From the NCBI GenBank assembly GCA_027014185.1, contig JALWEK010000044.1:1-15264 (forward strand): a stretch of DNA of 15,264 nt, in the 5' to 3' direction. The notes beneath the pieces are model-generated. The model saw nothing but the letters and a program-made list of their open reading frames with translations, was not told where the DNA came from and ran no database searches. Numbering within the stretch: position 1 is the stretch's first letter; each line of letters opens with the position of its first letter. Of the stretch, positions 1 to 7,794 are shown piece after piece. A program made the translations under genes and the position numbers. The DNA is from Aquificaceae bacterium (GTDB lineage Bacteria > Aquificota > Aquificia > Aquificales > Aquificaceae).

Positions 1-901
1 TGACCACTATTCCCTCTTTGGAGTCGAAGCCGTCCATCTCCACCAGGAGCTGGTTCAGGGTCTGCTCCCTCTCGTCGTGCCCTCCTCCTAAGTTCAGCGC
101 TCCCCTCGTCCTTCCCACGGCGTCTATCTCGTCTATGAAGACTATGCAGGGAGCGTGCTTCTTCGCCGTCTCGAAAAGGTCTCTCACCCTCGCGGCACCC
201 ACTCCCACGAACATCTCAACGAAGTCCGAACCTGATATCGATATGAAGGGGACATGGGCCTCCCCCGCTATCGCCTTGGCGAGGAGGGTCTTACCGACTC
301 CGGGCTCACCGTAGAGAAGAACCCCCTTCGGGGGTCTTCCTCCCAGCTTCTGGAACTTTATCGGGTCCTTGAGATACTCGATTATCTCCTTTACTTCTTC
401 CTTAACCTCCTCTATGCCGGCCACGTCGTTGAAGGTTACCTTGGGCTTCTCCTCAATATAGACTTTGGCCCTGCTCTTCCCGAAGGAGAAGGCCCTTCCC
501 GGACCTCCCTGCGGACCTCCCCCGCTCATCTGCCTCATCAGGGCTATCCAGATACCTATGAAAAGCAGGATGGGAAGCCAGGATATGAATAGGTTCAGGA
601 GCCATCCAGATCCCGCATCCCCCGCGTCCACATCGACCCTGACACCCTTCTTGACAAGGTCATCGACTATCGTAGAACCGGGAGGAATTACAGTCTCTAC
701 CCTCTGGCCCTCCTTAGTGGTTGCGACTATGGTTCTACCTTTGACGTGAACGCTCTCCACCTTTCCTTCGTCCACGAGCTGGACGAAGCTGTTTAAAGGT
801 ATCTTGGTTGCTAGCTCGTGCCTCTGCTCGAAGATGTTGAAGGCGACTATAGTTGCTCCGATTATGAGTATCCATACAAAGAAGCTCTTGAACATCTGCA
901 C
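1..901 (-). CDS. ftsH: ATP-dependent zinc metalloprotease FtsH (N-terminal part, runs off the window)
   Basis: This is the first 300 residues of FtsH, the membrane-anchored AAA+ protease that degrades misassembled membrane proteins and short-lived regulators. An N-terminal membrane segment (about residues 7-23) is followed by a periplasmic domain, a second membrane segment (about 102-121) and a Gly-rich linker. The AAA+ domain then shows Walker A GEPGVGKT (198-205), pore loop FVGVGA (231-236), Walker B IVFIDEID (253-260) and [13 protein letters not shown] near 272-284. The second-region-of-homology arginines and HExxH zinc site lie beyond the edge. I chose the GTG start at 901 because an AGGAGG site (915-910) lies 8 nt upstream; an in-frame ATG at 895 is the alternative but is 14 nt from that site. 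It follows tilS by 43 bp in the same direction, a neighbourhood seen in many bacteria. Walker A has Glu and Val where the family usually has Pro and Thr (GPPGTGKT). Identification is firm. Confidence 0.97.
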   Translation of the reverse strand, partial: MQMFKSFFVWILIIGATIVAFNIFEQRHELATKIPLNSFVQLVDEGKVESVHVKGRTIVATTKEGQRVETVIPPGSTIVDDLVKKGVRVDVDAGDAGSGWLLNLFISWLPILLFIGIWIALMRQMSGGGPQGGPGRAFSFGKSRAKVYIEEKPKVTFNDVAGIEEVKEEVKEIIEYLKDPIKFQKLGGRPPKGVLLYGEPGVGKTLLAKAIAGEAHVPFISISGSDFVEMFVGVGAARVRDLFETAKKHAPCIVFIDEIDAVGRTRGALNLGGGHDEREQTLNQLLVEMDGFDSKEGIVV

Positions 902-944
902 TCTCGCTTCCTCCTAAAATGCGTCCGTAGAAATAGAAGATAGG

Positions 945-1901
945 TTACCCTTCATTCTTTTTCAAGCACAGGAGCCTTCCTCTTCTGACCGCCTTAACCC
1001 CCTCCCCGAGGTTCACCTCGCCCCCTCTGGCGAGCAGCCTTCTGATCTGCTCAAGCTTGGAGAAGTTGGAAACTCCCGTGAACTTTTTCAGGACCCTCCT
1101 CTGAATGGAGATGTGCTCCCTGGCAAGCTCCCTTGCCTTTATGCAGCTTCCCTCAAGTACACTGTCCAAGACCTCGGAAGAGAGCTTTTCCAGGAGGGCG
1201 TTCTCCTCCTTGAGTATTTTCCTCGTCCTGTAGAAGGTCTCCTCCAGGTTCGGGTTTATCTCCTTAAATAGAGGTATGACCTCCATCCTTATCCTGTTCC
1301 TGAAGAACCTCGGGTCTCTGTTGCTCGTATCTTCGATCCATTTGATCCCCTTTGCTTTGGCGTAATCGAGTATCTCTTCCCTCGTGGCCCTGTAGAGGGG
1401 TCTGACCACGTCCCCTTCCTTCGGATCGAAGCCTATCAGTCCCTCCAGGCCTGCGCCCCTTACGAGCCATATCAGGGATGTCTCCACGAGGTCGTTCAGG
1501 TGGTGGGCCGTGGCTATCAGATCAAAGCCCTTCTCCTCCTTAACTCTCCTCAGAAAGGAGTACCTCATCTCCCTCGCAGTCTCCTCAAGGTTCCTTCCCT
1601 CTCTTTTGGCTATCTTTCCCACCTCTTCCCTTCCCACATGTATCTCGAGGCCGAGGTTCTTTGCGAGCTCCCTGCAGAACTCTTCTTCCTCTTTGGCCTC
1701 TTCCCTGAGCATGTGGTTGAAGTGGGCGAGAGCCAGATCCTTGATCTTGAGGAAGTCCCTTAGCTCCAGCAGGACGTGCGTCAGGGTTACGGAATCAACC
1801 CCCCCGGAGAGCGCAACCAGGAGACTGGAATCGGGAGGTATCAACTTCTCCTCCTTCTGGAGGGCTATGACCTTCCTAAGGAGCCTGCTAACCTCTTTCA
1901 T
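945..1901 (-). CDS. tilS: tRNA(Ile)-lysidine synthase TilS, short form
   Basis: TilS ligates lysine to C34 of the CAU-anticodon tRNA(Ile), using ATP, so that it reads AUA; this matters here because ATA codons are frequent. The 318-residue protein has the N-type PP-loop SGGVDS at residues 32-37, the HHLNDLVET motif (family HHxxDxxET) in the catalytic domain, and the RPLYRATREEI and DTSNRDPRFFRNRIR segments typical of TilS. It is much shorter than the E. coli enzyme (about 430 residues) and lacks the extra C-terminal domain, as does the structurally characterised Aquifex aeolicus enzyme. The ATG start lies 14 bp inside the 3' end of the upstream TPR-like gene. The ribosome site is weak (CTCGGGG next to the start), so translation is probably coupled to the upstream gene. 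ftsH follows. Confidence 0.95.
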   Translation of the reverse strand: MKEVSRLLRKVIALQKEEKLIPPDSSLLVALSGGVDSVTLTHVLLELRDFLKIKDLALAHFNHMLREEAKEEEEFCRELAKNLGLEIHVGREEVGKIAKREGRNLEETAREMRYSFLRRVKEEKGFDLIATAHHLNDLVETSLIWLVRGAGLEGLIGFDPKEGDVVRPLYRATREEILDYAKAKGIKWIEDTSNRDPRFFRNRIRMEVIPLFKEINPNLEETFYRTRKILKEENALLEKLSSEVLDSVLEGSCIKARELAREHISIQRRVLKKFTGVSNFSKLEQIRRLLARGGEVNLGEGVKAVRRGRLLCLKKNEG

Positions 1902-2511
1902 CCCCGAGCTTTTCTTGGAGCCTCTTTTTGACCTCCTCGTAGTACGGGTAAGCTATCCCCTCCTTTCTTATAAACTCCACAAGGTCGAGGGCCTCCCTTA
2001 CCTTCCCCTCCCGCTCAAGTAGATAGACCATAACCTCGAAGGCGTTTATCTGGGGTAGCTGCCCCCCAGACCTCTCTTTGAGGGCCTCCTTGTACTCCGG
2101 ATAGAGCCTGACGTCCTCCTTGCAGTAGCGTTTTATCTTATCGAAGTCCTTGAGCTTCTGGGCGAGCAGGATGAGATCGTTGAGGATAAGATGTGCCTCC
2201 AAGGGTGTTCCCTCCATCTTTAGTGCCTCGTTGTAGAGCCACTCAGCGGTCTCGTAATCCCCTTCGAGGAGAGCGGTCTGGGCTATGGTGGCGAGGAAGG
2301 TCCTCTTAGTGTAGAGGGGCCTCTCTATCTCTCCGCTGTCGAAGTGCTTTGCCTTGTAAGGGAAACTCAGGTTCTTTATGACCTTTATCGAGTAGTACTT
2401 CTTTATAGCCTTCTGCTGACGGGCGTCCAGGGACTCGTACCAGTCCCAGAGATCGAGGGCCTTCAGAAGGCCCCCCTTCTCACGGAATATCTGAAAGACC
2501 TTACCTATCAT
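1888..2511 (-). CDS. TPR-like helical protein of unknown function
   Basis: I do not recognise a specific family. The 207-residue product is soluble, charged and almost entirely helical, with no signal peptide or membrane segment. Three helix-pair stretches resemble tetratricopeptide units: about residues 71-100 (ALLEGDYETAEWLYNEAL is the clearest), 104-138 and 156-186 (LEREGKVREALDLVEF). The N-terminal 60 residues are rich in Trp, Tyr and Lys and may form a separate helical cap. It sits between trpB2 (21 bp away) and tilS (14 bp overlap), so all three are probably one transcript. No Shine-Dalgarno sequence precedes the ATG at 2511, which is odd for an internal operon gene. TPR folds usually mediate protein-protein contacts; the partner is unknown. 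The gene is real by length, coding bias and operon fit; the function is open. Confidence 0.8.
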   Translation of the reverse strand: MIGKVFQIFREKGGLLKALDLWDWYESLDARQQKAIKKYYSIKVIKNLSFPYKAKHFDSGEIERPLYTKRTFLATIAQTALLEGDYETAEWLYNEALKMEGTPLEAHLILNDLILLAQKLKDFDKIKRYCKEDVRLYPEYKEALKERSGGQLPQINAFEVMVYLLEREGKVREALDLVEFIRKEGIAYPYYEEVKKRLQEKLGDERG

Positions 2512-2532
2512 TCAGATAACTTATGAATAAGC

Positions 2533-3834
2533 TTAGGTATCTTCAAGCTCCCCCCGGAGGAACTTATCGTAGGCAGAGAGGTCAAAGTATCCGTGTCCCG
2601 AAAGGTTAAAGAGTATGACCTTCTCCTCTCCGGTCTCCTTGCACCTGAGGGCCTCGTCTATAGCCTTCTTTATAGCATGGGAGGACTCTGGAGCAGGGAC
2701 TATTCCCTCGGTTCTCGCGAAGGTCACCGCCGCCTCGAAGACCTCCGTCTGCCTGTAGGCCACCGCCGAGATGTGTCCCAGGTCGTAGAGTTTGCACACC
2801 AGCGGAGCGTCGCCGTGGTATCTAAGCCCTCCCGCGTGTATGGGGGGTGGAACGAAGTCGTGCCCCAGGGTGTACATCTTTATTAGGGGGGTGAGACCCA
2901 CGGTATCGCCGAAATCGTACCTGTACTCACCCTTGGTCAGGGTGGGGCAGGCCTCAGGTTCGACGGCGATCACCTCCAGGTTCGGCTTCTCTCCCCTCAG
3001 CTTGTCTGCGAGGAAGGGGAAGGAGAGCCCTGCGAAATTAGAACCTCCCCCAACGGCGCCTATTACCACGTCCGGGTAAAAGCCGGCCTCCTCCATCTGC
3101 TTCTTGGCCTCTAGGCCTATGACAGTCTGGTGAAGCAGAACGTGGTTGAGGACGCTCCCGAGGGAGTATTTCGTGTCTTCTCTCGTGGCCGCCTCCTCTA
3201 TCGCCTCGCTTATTGCTATCCCGAGGCTTCCCGGGTGCTCTGGATCCTTCTCGTAGAACTGTCTCCCCGCGTTGGTATAAGGGCTAGGGGAGGGTATCAC
3301 CTCTCCCTTCCAGGTTTCCATGAGGATCCTTCTGTAGGGCTTTTGGTTGTAGCTAACCCTGACCATATACACCCTGCACTCGATATCGAAAAACTGGGTG
3401 GCGAAGGAGAGGGCACTGCCCCACTGACCGGCTCCCGTCTCGGTGGTGAGCCTCTTGACTCCAGAGATTTTGTTGTAGTAAGCCTGGGCCACCGCCGTGT
3501 TGGGTTTATGGGACCCCGGAGGGGAGACGCTCTCGTTCTTGTAGAAGATCTTGGCGGGCGTTCCCAGGTATTCTTCCAGGTTCTTGGCCCTGTGAAGGGG
3601 TGTGGGCCTCCAGAGTGAGTAGATGTTAAGGACCTCTTCGGGTATCTCTATCCACTCCTTGTCGGAGACCTCCTGCTCTATGAGGGGCTCCGGGAATATT
3701 ACGGCGAGCTTCTCGGGGGATACGGGTTCTTTCGTTTCCGGATCGAGGGGAGGTTCCAGTGGTTCGGGCAGCAGGGGGATTATGTTCAGCCACCTCTTGG
3801 GTATCTCTCCTTCCGGAAGTATGTACTTTCTCAC
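2533..3834 (-). CDS. trpB2: Tryptophan synthase beta chain, TrpB2 type
   Basis: This is a PLP-dependent beta-replacement enzyme that condenses indole with serine to give tryptophan. The 433-residue length, the long N-terminal extension (about residues 1-70) before the WRPTPL segment, and the sequence [11 protein letters not shown] mark the TrpB2 subgroup found in archaea and thermophiles, rather than the TrpB1 form that pairs with TrpA. The PLP-binding lysine is K110, the catalytic glutamate is in TETGAGQWG (E132), and the phosphate-binding loop is GGGSN (262-266). No trpA or other trp gene is adjacent. TrpB2 proteins may act as indole scavengers or with a TrpA partner encoded elsewhere. The GTG start at 3834 is supported by GGAGGG (3848-3843) 8 nt upstream. 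It is first in a minus-strand run with the TPR-like gene, tilS and ftsH. Confidence 0.95.
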   Translation of the reverse strand: MRKYILPEGEIPKRWLNIIPLLPEPLEPPLDPETKEPVSPEKLAVIFPEPLIEQEVSDKEWIEIPEEVLNIYSLWRPTPLHRAKNLEEYLGTPAKIFYKNESVSPPGSHKPNTAVAQAYYNKISGVKRLTTETGAGQWGSALSFATQFFDIECRVYMVRVSYNQKPYRRILMETWKGEVIPSPSPYTNAGRQFYEKDPEHPGSLGIAISEAIEEAATREDTKYSLGSVLNHVLLHQTVIGLEAKKQMEEAGFYPDVVIGAVGGGSNFAGLSFPFLADKLRGEKPNLEVIAVEPEACPTLTKGEYRYDFGDTVGLTPLIKMYTLGHDFVPPPIHAGGLRYHGDAPLVCKLYDLGHISAVAYRQTEVFEAAVTFARTEGIVPAPESSHAIKKAIDEALRCKETGEEKVILFNLSGHGYFDLSAYDKFLRGELEDT

Positions 3835-3907
3835 GGCTTCAGCCCTCCTCTGATGTTTTCCTCATTTTAACTTGAAAAACACAGGGGCGGCACTAATTTT
3901 CTCTCCC
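3835..3907. promoter_or_regulatory. Divergent promoter region between trpB2 and folC
   Basis: This short AT-rich gap must hold promoters for both directions. On the plus strand TTGAAA (3872-3877) and TAATTT (3894-3899) are 16 bp apart. The predicted start of transcription, near 3906, would be only about 2 nt before the folC ATG, giving a leaderless mRNA. On the minus strand TAAAAT (3869-3864) is a good -10 box, with no convincing -35, and would give trpB2 a leader of roughly 23 nt carrying the GGAGGG site. The two promoters overlap, so they may compete. All of this is motif matching by eye. Confidence 0.45.
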
Positions 3908-5131
3908 ATGAAACTCTGGGATCTATACAGAGGAAGGGATTACAAGATAGAGCCAACCCTCGAGAGGATAAAGGAGGCGGCCGACTACGTGGGAAACCCT
4001 CAGAAGTATTTTCCGGCCGTGCTCGTCGGCGGTACGAACGGGAAGGGCTCTTCCTGCGCCTTCCTCGAGAGGATACTGAGGGAGCACGGGCATAAGACCG
4101 GATGGTTCGTATCACCCCATCTGGTTGAGGAGAACGAGAGATGGAGGGTAAACGGTGAAAAAGTGACTGAGGATGTACTTTCCGCCTACGTTAAGGATCT
4201 TAAAAAAGTTTTTGAAAGGTTCAATCTCACCTACTTTGAGGCTGCCACCCTAATAGCGCTCCTCTACTTCAGGGATCGGAGCGTGGATGTTGCGGTCATG
4301 GAGGTGGGAATGGGGGGCAGATGGGACGCCACGAAGGTGTGCGAAGCAGCCGTTGTAGGTATAACAAACGTGGAGAGGGATCACACGAGATGGCTCGGGA
4401 GGAACGTGGAGGAGATAGCCTGGGACAAGCTGCATCTTCACAGGGAAGGCGTTCCCCTCGTTCTAGGGAGCTCCAGGTACCCCCTCTACACTAAGGCCCT
4501 GGAGATGGGAATAGAGAACCCCATAACCGCGGGCCTGGATTACCGGTACAGGGGATTTTCTGAAAGGGGCAGTACGGTGCTCACGGATTACAGCTTCCTA
4601 GACCTGAACCTTCAAAGGGCCCCATTGGGACTCTTAGGGAAGTGGCAGATAGACAACGCCTCCTTCGCCGTGACCCTCGCCAGGCTTTTTACAGAGCTGG
4701 ATGTTGAAAGGGTGAAGAAGGCCCTCCGTGAAACGAGATGGGAGGGCAGGATGGAGGTTCTGAGGAGGGAGCCGCTCCTTATAGTGGACGGATCCCACAA
4801 CCCGTACGCTATCGGGAAGGTCGTCAAGGAAGTTGGCAGGCTCTTTGGAGAGGTCAGCATACTCTTTACAGGTCTCCTTGAGAAGGAGTGGAGGCTCTCG
4901 ATGGAGCTCATAAGGAGGCACACAGATAGGATAATCCTTACCCAGGTGAGCCATTACAGGGGCGAACCTGTGGGAAACCTTTACAGCTACGCTAAAGAAC
5001 TTGGCTTCAAAGAGGTCGATGTTCTCGACACCCCGGCCGATGCGTGGCTCCTCGATGAAGATTTATGCGCGGTCGGGTCCCTCTACCTAGTGGGGGAGAT
5101 TAAAGAAGCTACGAGAGACTCCGTTATATAA
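3908..5131 (+). CDS. folC: Bifunctional folylpolyglutamate synthase / dihydrofolate synthase FolC
   Basis: FolC is a Mur-ligase-type ATP-dependent enzyme that adds glutamate to dihydropteroate and extends the polyglutamate tail of folates in the cytosol. Of its 407 residues, the P-loop GTNGKGS is at 42-48, EVGMGGRWDAT (family EVGLGGRLDAT) at about 132-142, and the C-terminal domain motif DGSHNP at 294-299. The lysine that is carbamylated in the family appears conserved (K174), but its loop reads WDKLHLHREG where most homologues have EKAGI. An in-frame TTG at 3872 would add 12 residues. I prefer ATG 3908 because MKLWDLYRGRD looks like a family N-terminus and the TTG falls inside a likely -35 box. 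There is no Shine-Dalgarno sequence, consistent with a leaderless mRNA. It is 12 bp upstream of the EAL/HDOD gene and probably co-transcribed with it. Confidence 0.94.
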   Translation: MKLWDLYRGRDYKIEPTLERIKEAADYVGNPQKYFPAVLVGGTNGKGSSCAFLERILREHGHKTGWFVSPHLVEENERWRVNGEKVTEDVLSAYVKDLKKVFERFNLTYFEAATLIALLYFRDRSVDVAVMEVGMGGRWDATKVCEAAVVGITNVERDHTRWLGRNVEEIAWDKLHLHREGVPLVLGSSRYPLYTKALEMGIENPITAGLDYRYRGFSERGSTVLTDYSFLDLNLQRAPLGLLGKWQIDNASFAVTLARLFTELDVERVKKALRETRWEGRMEVLRREPLLIVDGSHNPYAIGKVVKEVGRLFGEVSILFTGLLEKEWRLSMELIRRHTDRIILTQVSHYRGEPVGNLYSYAKELGFKEVDVLDTPADAWLLDEDLCAVGSLYLVGEIKEATRDSVI

Positions 5132-5143
5132 AATAGGGAGAGG

Positions 5144-6388
5144 ATGTACGTACTTTTCAAACAGCCGATCTTCGACAGGGAAGGGAACGTAGCCTTCTAC
5201 GAGGTAATGCTTAAGGACATAAAGACCAGGAGGTTTCCTGAGGGCCTCGATCCCCTAAAGGCTACCTCGATAACGATAAACATAGTTGCGGACGTGGGTC
5301 CGGAGAAGATAGGGAACGGCAAGCTCGTTTTTATAAACGTTCCCTCCCTATTTCTGGAAGCCACTATGTTCGAGCTACTCCCACCCGAGCTCGTGGGTAT
5401 AGAGCTCGTTGAGAACAGGAGCATAACCAACGAGCTCCTTAAGGCTGTGAACGAGCTCGTGGATAGAGGTTTTACCTTCTGCATAGACGACTTCGGCTTT
5501 GAGAAGGTTAATTACCTTCCCCTCCTGAACAAGTGCCACATGGTGAAGATAAACTGGAAGGAGATGGTTTACACGGACGAGGAGCTCACCGAGGTAATGG
5601 GGATACTAAAGGAGCTTAAAAAGGGAGTGGTGGCCAAGAACATAGAGAACGAGGCAGACTACGATAGGGCGAAGAAGGCGGGGGTGGACTACTTCCAGGG
5701 TTACTACCTTGCCAAGCCCATCCCGATAAGGGACATAAGAAGCCTCTACTTTATGAAGGACACGGTGATAAAGCTCTACGAGGCCCTAAAGAGGAGAGAT
5801 CTAAAGAAGGTCGCCGATGTCATAGAGCAGGACGTGGGTGCAACTTACAGGCTCCTCAGGTTTGTGAAGTCCCTATACAGGGAGAGGGCACACGACATAA
5901 ACTCAGTTGAAGACGCCATATCGCTCCTGAGCCTCAACAACGTGGCGAACTTCACCCTCGCCCTGGCTATCACCGAGCTCTTCGCTGGGCACGAGGAGGA
6001 AGAGCTGATAAGGAGATCGCTGCTGAGGGCGAGCCTTGCCGAAGAGCTGGCCAAGATTTACGCCCCCGGACTCGAGGAGAAGGCCTATATAACGGGTCTG
6101 TTTTCTCTAACGGATGAACTTATGGGTGAGCATCCTCAGGAGATAGCGAAGGAGCTCAATCTGGACGAGGACGTGATAGAGGCTTACGAGAGCAGGTACA
6201 ACGAGCTAGGCCTCATCCTCTCTCTCGTAGAGCTTTTGGAGGAGTCCACGGACGATGATGAGATAATCGACAAGGTCGCTAAAATGCTAAAGACAACCAA
6301 ATCGAACGTAAGGGAGGCTATAAAGAACGCCAAGGAGATAACTAACCGGATAGCCTCGGTGGGGAGGAAGAAGGAGGCTACTCGGTAG
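5144..6388 (+). CDS. Degenerate EAL plus HDOD domain signalling protein (YuxH/CdgJ-like)
   Basis: The 414-residue cytosolic protein has an N-terminal EAL-type domain (about 1-200) and a C-terminal HDOD domain (about 205-400), the architecture of Bacillus YuxH and Vibrio CdgJ. EAL enzymes cleave cyclic di-GMP. Here the signature reads YEVML, retaining E20, and several metal and catalytic positions can be traced: N65 (FINVP), E87 (IELVE), D115-D116 (IDDFG), K135, E168 and Q185 (FQGYYLAKP). However, the loop after DDFG is FEKVNY rather than TGYSSL, a change common in EAL-HDOD proteins thought to bind or scaffold rather than hydrolyse. The HDOD part shows TYRLLRFVKSLY, matching the family's LLRxVNS core. 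GGGAGAGG lies directly before the ATG. It follows folC by 12 bp, and its end overlaps the convergent ccsB by 11 bp. Activity cannot be decided from sequence alone. Confidence 0.88.
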   Translation: MYVLFKQPIFDREGNVAFYEVMLKDIKTRRFPEGLDPLKATSITINIVADVGPEKIGNGKLVFINVPSLFLEATMFELLPPELVGIELVENRSITNELLKAVNELVDRGFTFCIDDFGFEKVNYLPLLNKCHMVKINWKEMVYTDEELTEVMGILKELKKGVVAKNIENEADYDRAKKAGVDYFQGYYLAKPIPIRDIRSLYFMKDTVIKLYEALKRRDLKKVADVIEQDVGATYRLLRFVKSLYRERAHDINSVEDAISLLSLNNVANFTLALAITELFAGHEEEELIRRSLLRASLAEELAKIYAPGLEEKAYITGLFSLTDELMGEHPQEIAKELNLDEDVIEAYESRYNELGLILSLVELLEESTDDDEIIDKVAKMLKTTKSNVREAIKNAKEITNRIASVGRKKEATR

Positions 6389-6389
6389 C
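6377..6389. other. Tail-to-tail overlap with small palindrome at two stop codons
   Basis: The EAL/HDOD gene (plus) and the ccsB-type gene (minus) share 11 bp at their 3' ends. The sequence here is a perfect short inverted repeat, GCTAC-TCG-GTAGC, which places a TAG stop on each strand in mirror image. There is no U-tract on either side, so it is not an intrinsic terminator. Confidence 0.6.
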
Positions 6390-7313
6390 GTAACTGTGTA
6401 GCCCCGGGAAGTACAGGTTAATAGCGAAGAAGCATATCAAAACGGTTATAAACCCGAAGACGACCATCCAGGCTACCCTCTTTCCCCTCCAGCCCATCAA
6501 TTGACGGGCGTGCAGGTAGGCTCCGAAGAAGAGCCACACGATCAGGGACCATACCTCCTTGGGGTCCCAGCTCCAGTACCCTCCCCAGGCCTCATTCGCC
6601 CACGCTGCCCCGAGAATGATCGAGGCCGTCCATACCGGGAAGACTATAGCTATAGATTTGTAGGTGATCTCGTCCAGGACCTCCTTGGAAGGGAGGTACC
6701 TCTGGGCCCAGCTCTTGTCCTTGAAGTGTTCCTTTATCAGATACGCAACGGCTCCCCCGAAGGCCACCGTGAAGCCTGCGTACCCTATGAAGGCGGCTAC
6801 CACGTGGATATAGAGCCAGTAGCTTCTGAGTGCGGGCATCAGGGGCTGTATATCATGAGAGGCTTTGAAGATAGCGTAGGCCGATGTGAAGAATATCAGA
6901 GGCACGACGAAGGCGCCTATCAACCTGAAACCGTACTTTCTCTCTATCAGAAGGTAAACGCTTCCTGCTACGAAACTCCAGAAGGTAAGAGCCTCGAAGA
7001 GATTGCTCCACGGCGGGTGGAATACACCCATCTGATAGCTCTCTATCCCCCTCCTTATCATTCCAGTGAGGTTGAGCAGTAGCCCTAAGAAGAGTATCCC
7101 TGTGGCGGCCCTTCCGAGTATGGATTCCCTTACGAGGAGGTACGCAAGGTAAACTAGAGCGGCAAGCCCGTAGGCCAGCATGGCAGACTTGTACCAGAAT
7201 ACGTTCTCGTAAGGAAGGAGAGAGAGTCCTACGGACAGGAGAACCCCTCCTAGGGCTAGGAAAAGATCGGTCGAAAGCGCTACCCTCTTTTTCTCAACTA
7301 CGATCTCTTTCAT
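6378..7313 (-). CDS. Cytochrome c assembly protein, CcsB/ResC (CcsA) type
   Basis: This 311-residue polytopic membrane protein is the haem-handling subunit of System II cytochrome c biogenesis, which presents haem outside the membrane to apocytochromes with CxxCH motifs. About eight hydrophobic segments are visible. The Trp-rich WWD motif lies at about 238-254 (WANEAWGG, then WSWDPKEVW). Histidines H170, H268 and H306 fall in the order expected for the haem-ligating histidines of CcsA proteins, the last in the C-terminal GLHSYA. The partner ResB/Ccs1 is not next to it. It lies 12 bp after rplI and is the last gene of the ribosomal-protein run, but it has no Shine-Dalgarno sequence, so it may depend on coupling or on its own start. 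Its stop overlaps the convergent EAL/HDOD gene. Names for this family (CcsA, CcsB, ResC) vary, so I give no symbol. Confidence 0.93.
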   Translation of the reverse strand: MKEIVVEKKRVALSTDLFLALGGVLLSVGLSLLPYENVFWYKSAMLAYGLAALVYLAYLLVRESILGRAATGILFLGLLLNLTGMIRRGIESYQMGVFHPPWSNLFEALTFWSFVAGSVYLLIERKYGFRLIGAFVVPLIFFTSAYAIFKASHDIQPLMPALRSYWLYIHVVAAFIGYAGFTVAFGGAVAYLIKEHFKDKSWAQRYLPSKEVLDEITYKSIAIVFPVWTASIILGAAWANEAWGGYWSWDPKEVWSLIVWLFFGAYLHARQLMGWRGKRVAWMVVFGFITVLICFFAINLYFPGLHSYATE

Positions 7314-7325
7314 GGCTCAAATAAT

Positions 7326-7778
7326 TTATTCCTTCTCCTGGGGTTTGACATCCACCTTTATCTCAACGGCCACCTCTCTGTGAAGCCTTATGGTAACAGT
7401 GTAGAGACCTGTCTCCCTTATCGGGTGTGGAAAGACTACGTTCTTCCTGTCTATCTCTATGCCTTGCTCCTTGAGGGCGTTCACCACGTCTGCAGCGGTA
7501 ACTGAACCGAAGAGCTTTCCAGCCTCACCCACAGGCTTCTCTACCTGTACAACGACCCCTTCCAACTTCTTGGCGAGCTCCTCTGCCTTCCTCTTTTCCC
7601 TCTCGAGCTTCCTTCTCTTTTGCTTGAGTATCTCCTGGACGTGCTTTACGTTCCCTTCGGTCGCTGGCAGAGCGTAGCCTCTGGGTATGAGGTAGTTGTT
7701 GGCAAAGCCCCTCTTTACCTCTATGACATCTCCGAGGAAACCGTAACCTTCCAGATCCCTTGTGAGTATCACCTTCAT
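7326..7778 (-). CDS. rplI: 50S ribosomal protein L9
   Basis: L9 binds 23S rRNA at the base of the L1 stalk and projects from the ribosome through a long helix. The 150 residues, normal for the family, show the N-terminal domain signature around 11-36 (GYGFLGDVIEVKRGFANNYL), then the long Lys/Glu-rich connecting helix (about 40-75), then the C-terminal domain with GKLFGSVT. An AGGAGG site lies 6 nt before the ATG. It follows rpsR by 16 bp in the conserved order rpsF-ssb-rpsR-rplI. Confidence 0.98.
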   Translation of the reverse strand: MKVILTRDLEGYGFLGDVIEVKRGFANNYLIPRGYALPATEGNVKHVQEILKQKRRKLEREKRKAEELAKKLEGVVVQVEKPVGEAGKLFGSVTAADVVNALKEQGIEIDRKNVVFPHPIRETGLYTVTIRLHREVAVEIKVDVKPQEKE

Positions 7779-7794
7779 CTCCTTCCTCCTTTTG

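Noticed and set aside
18..749. Open frames on the plus strand across the first 750 bases
   Set aside because: They lie opposite ftsH, whose translation has membrane segments, Walker A and Walker B in order. The plus-strand products are Ser/Pro-rich and match nothing.
1510..2022. A 170-codon open frame on the plus strand over tilS
   Set aside because: It is the mirror of conserved TilS and TPR-like coding sequence, is Ser/Leu-rich, and has no ribosome site.
2516..2533. Short CTTAT-TC-ATAAG palindrome between trpB2 and the TPR-like gene
   Set aside because: Five base pairs with a 2-nt loop in an AT-rich spacer is likely chance, and no terminator tract is present.
3872..3907. A TTG start that would extend FolC by 12 residues
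   Set aside because: No ribosome site, the added residues do not look like FolC, and TTG is better explained as part of a -35 box.
6501..7082. A 193-codon open frame on the plus strand
   Set aside because: It is antisense to the CcsB-type gene, which carries the WWD motif and ordered histidines; the product has no recognisable features.
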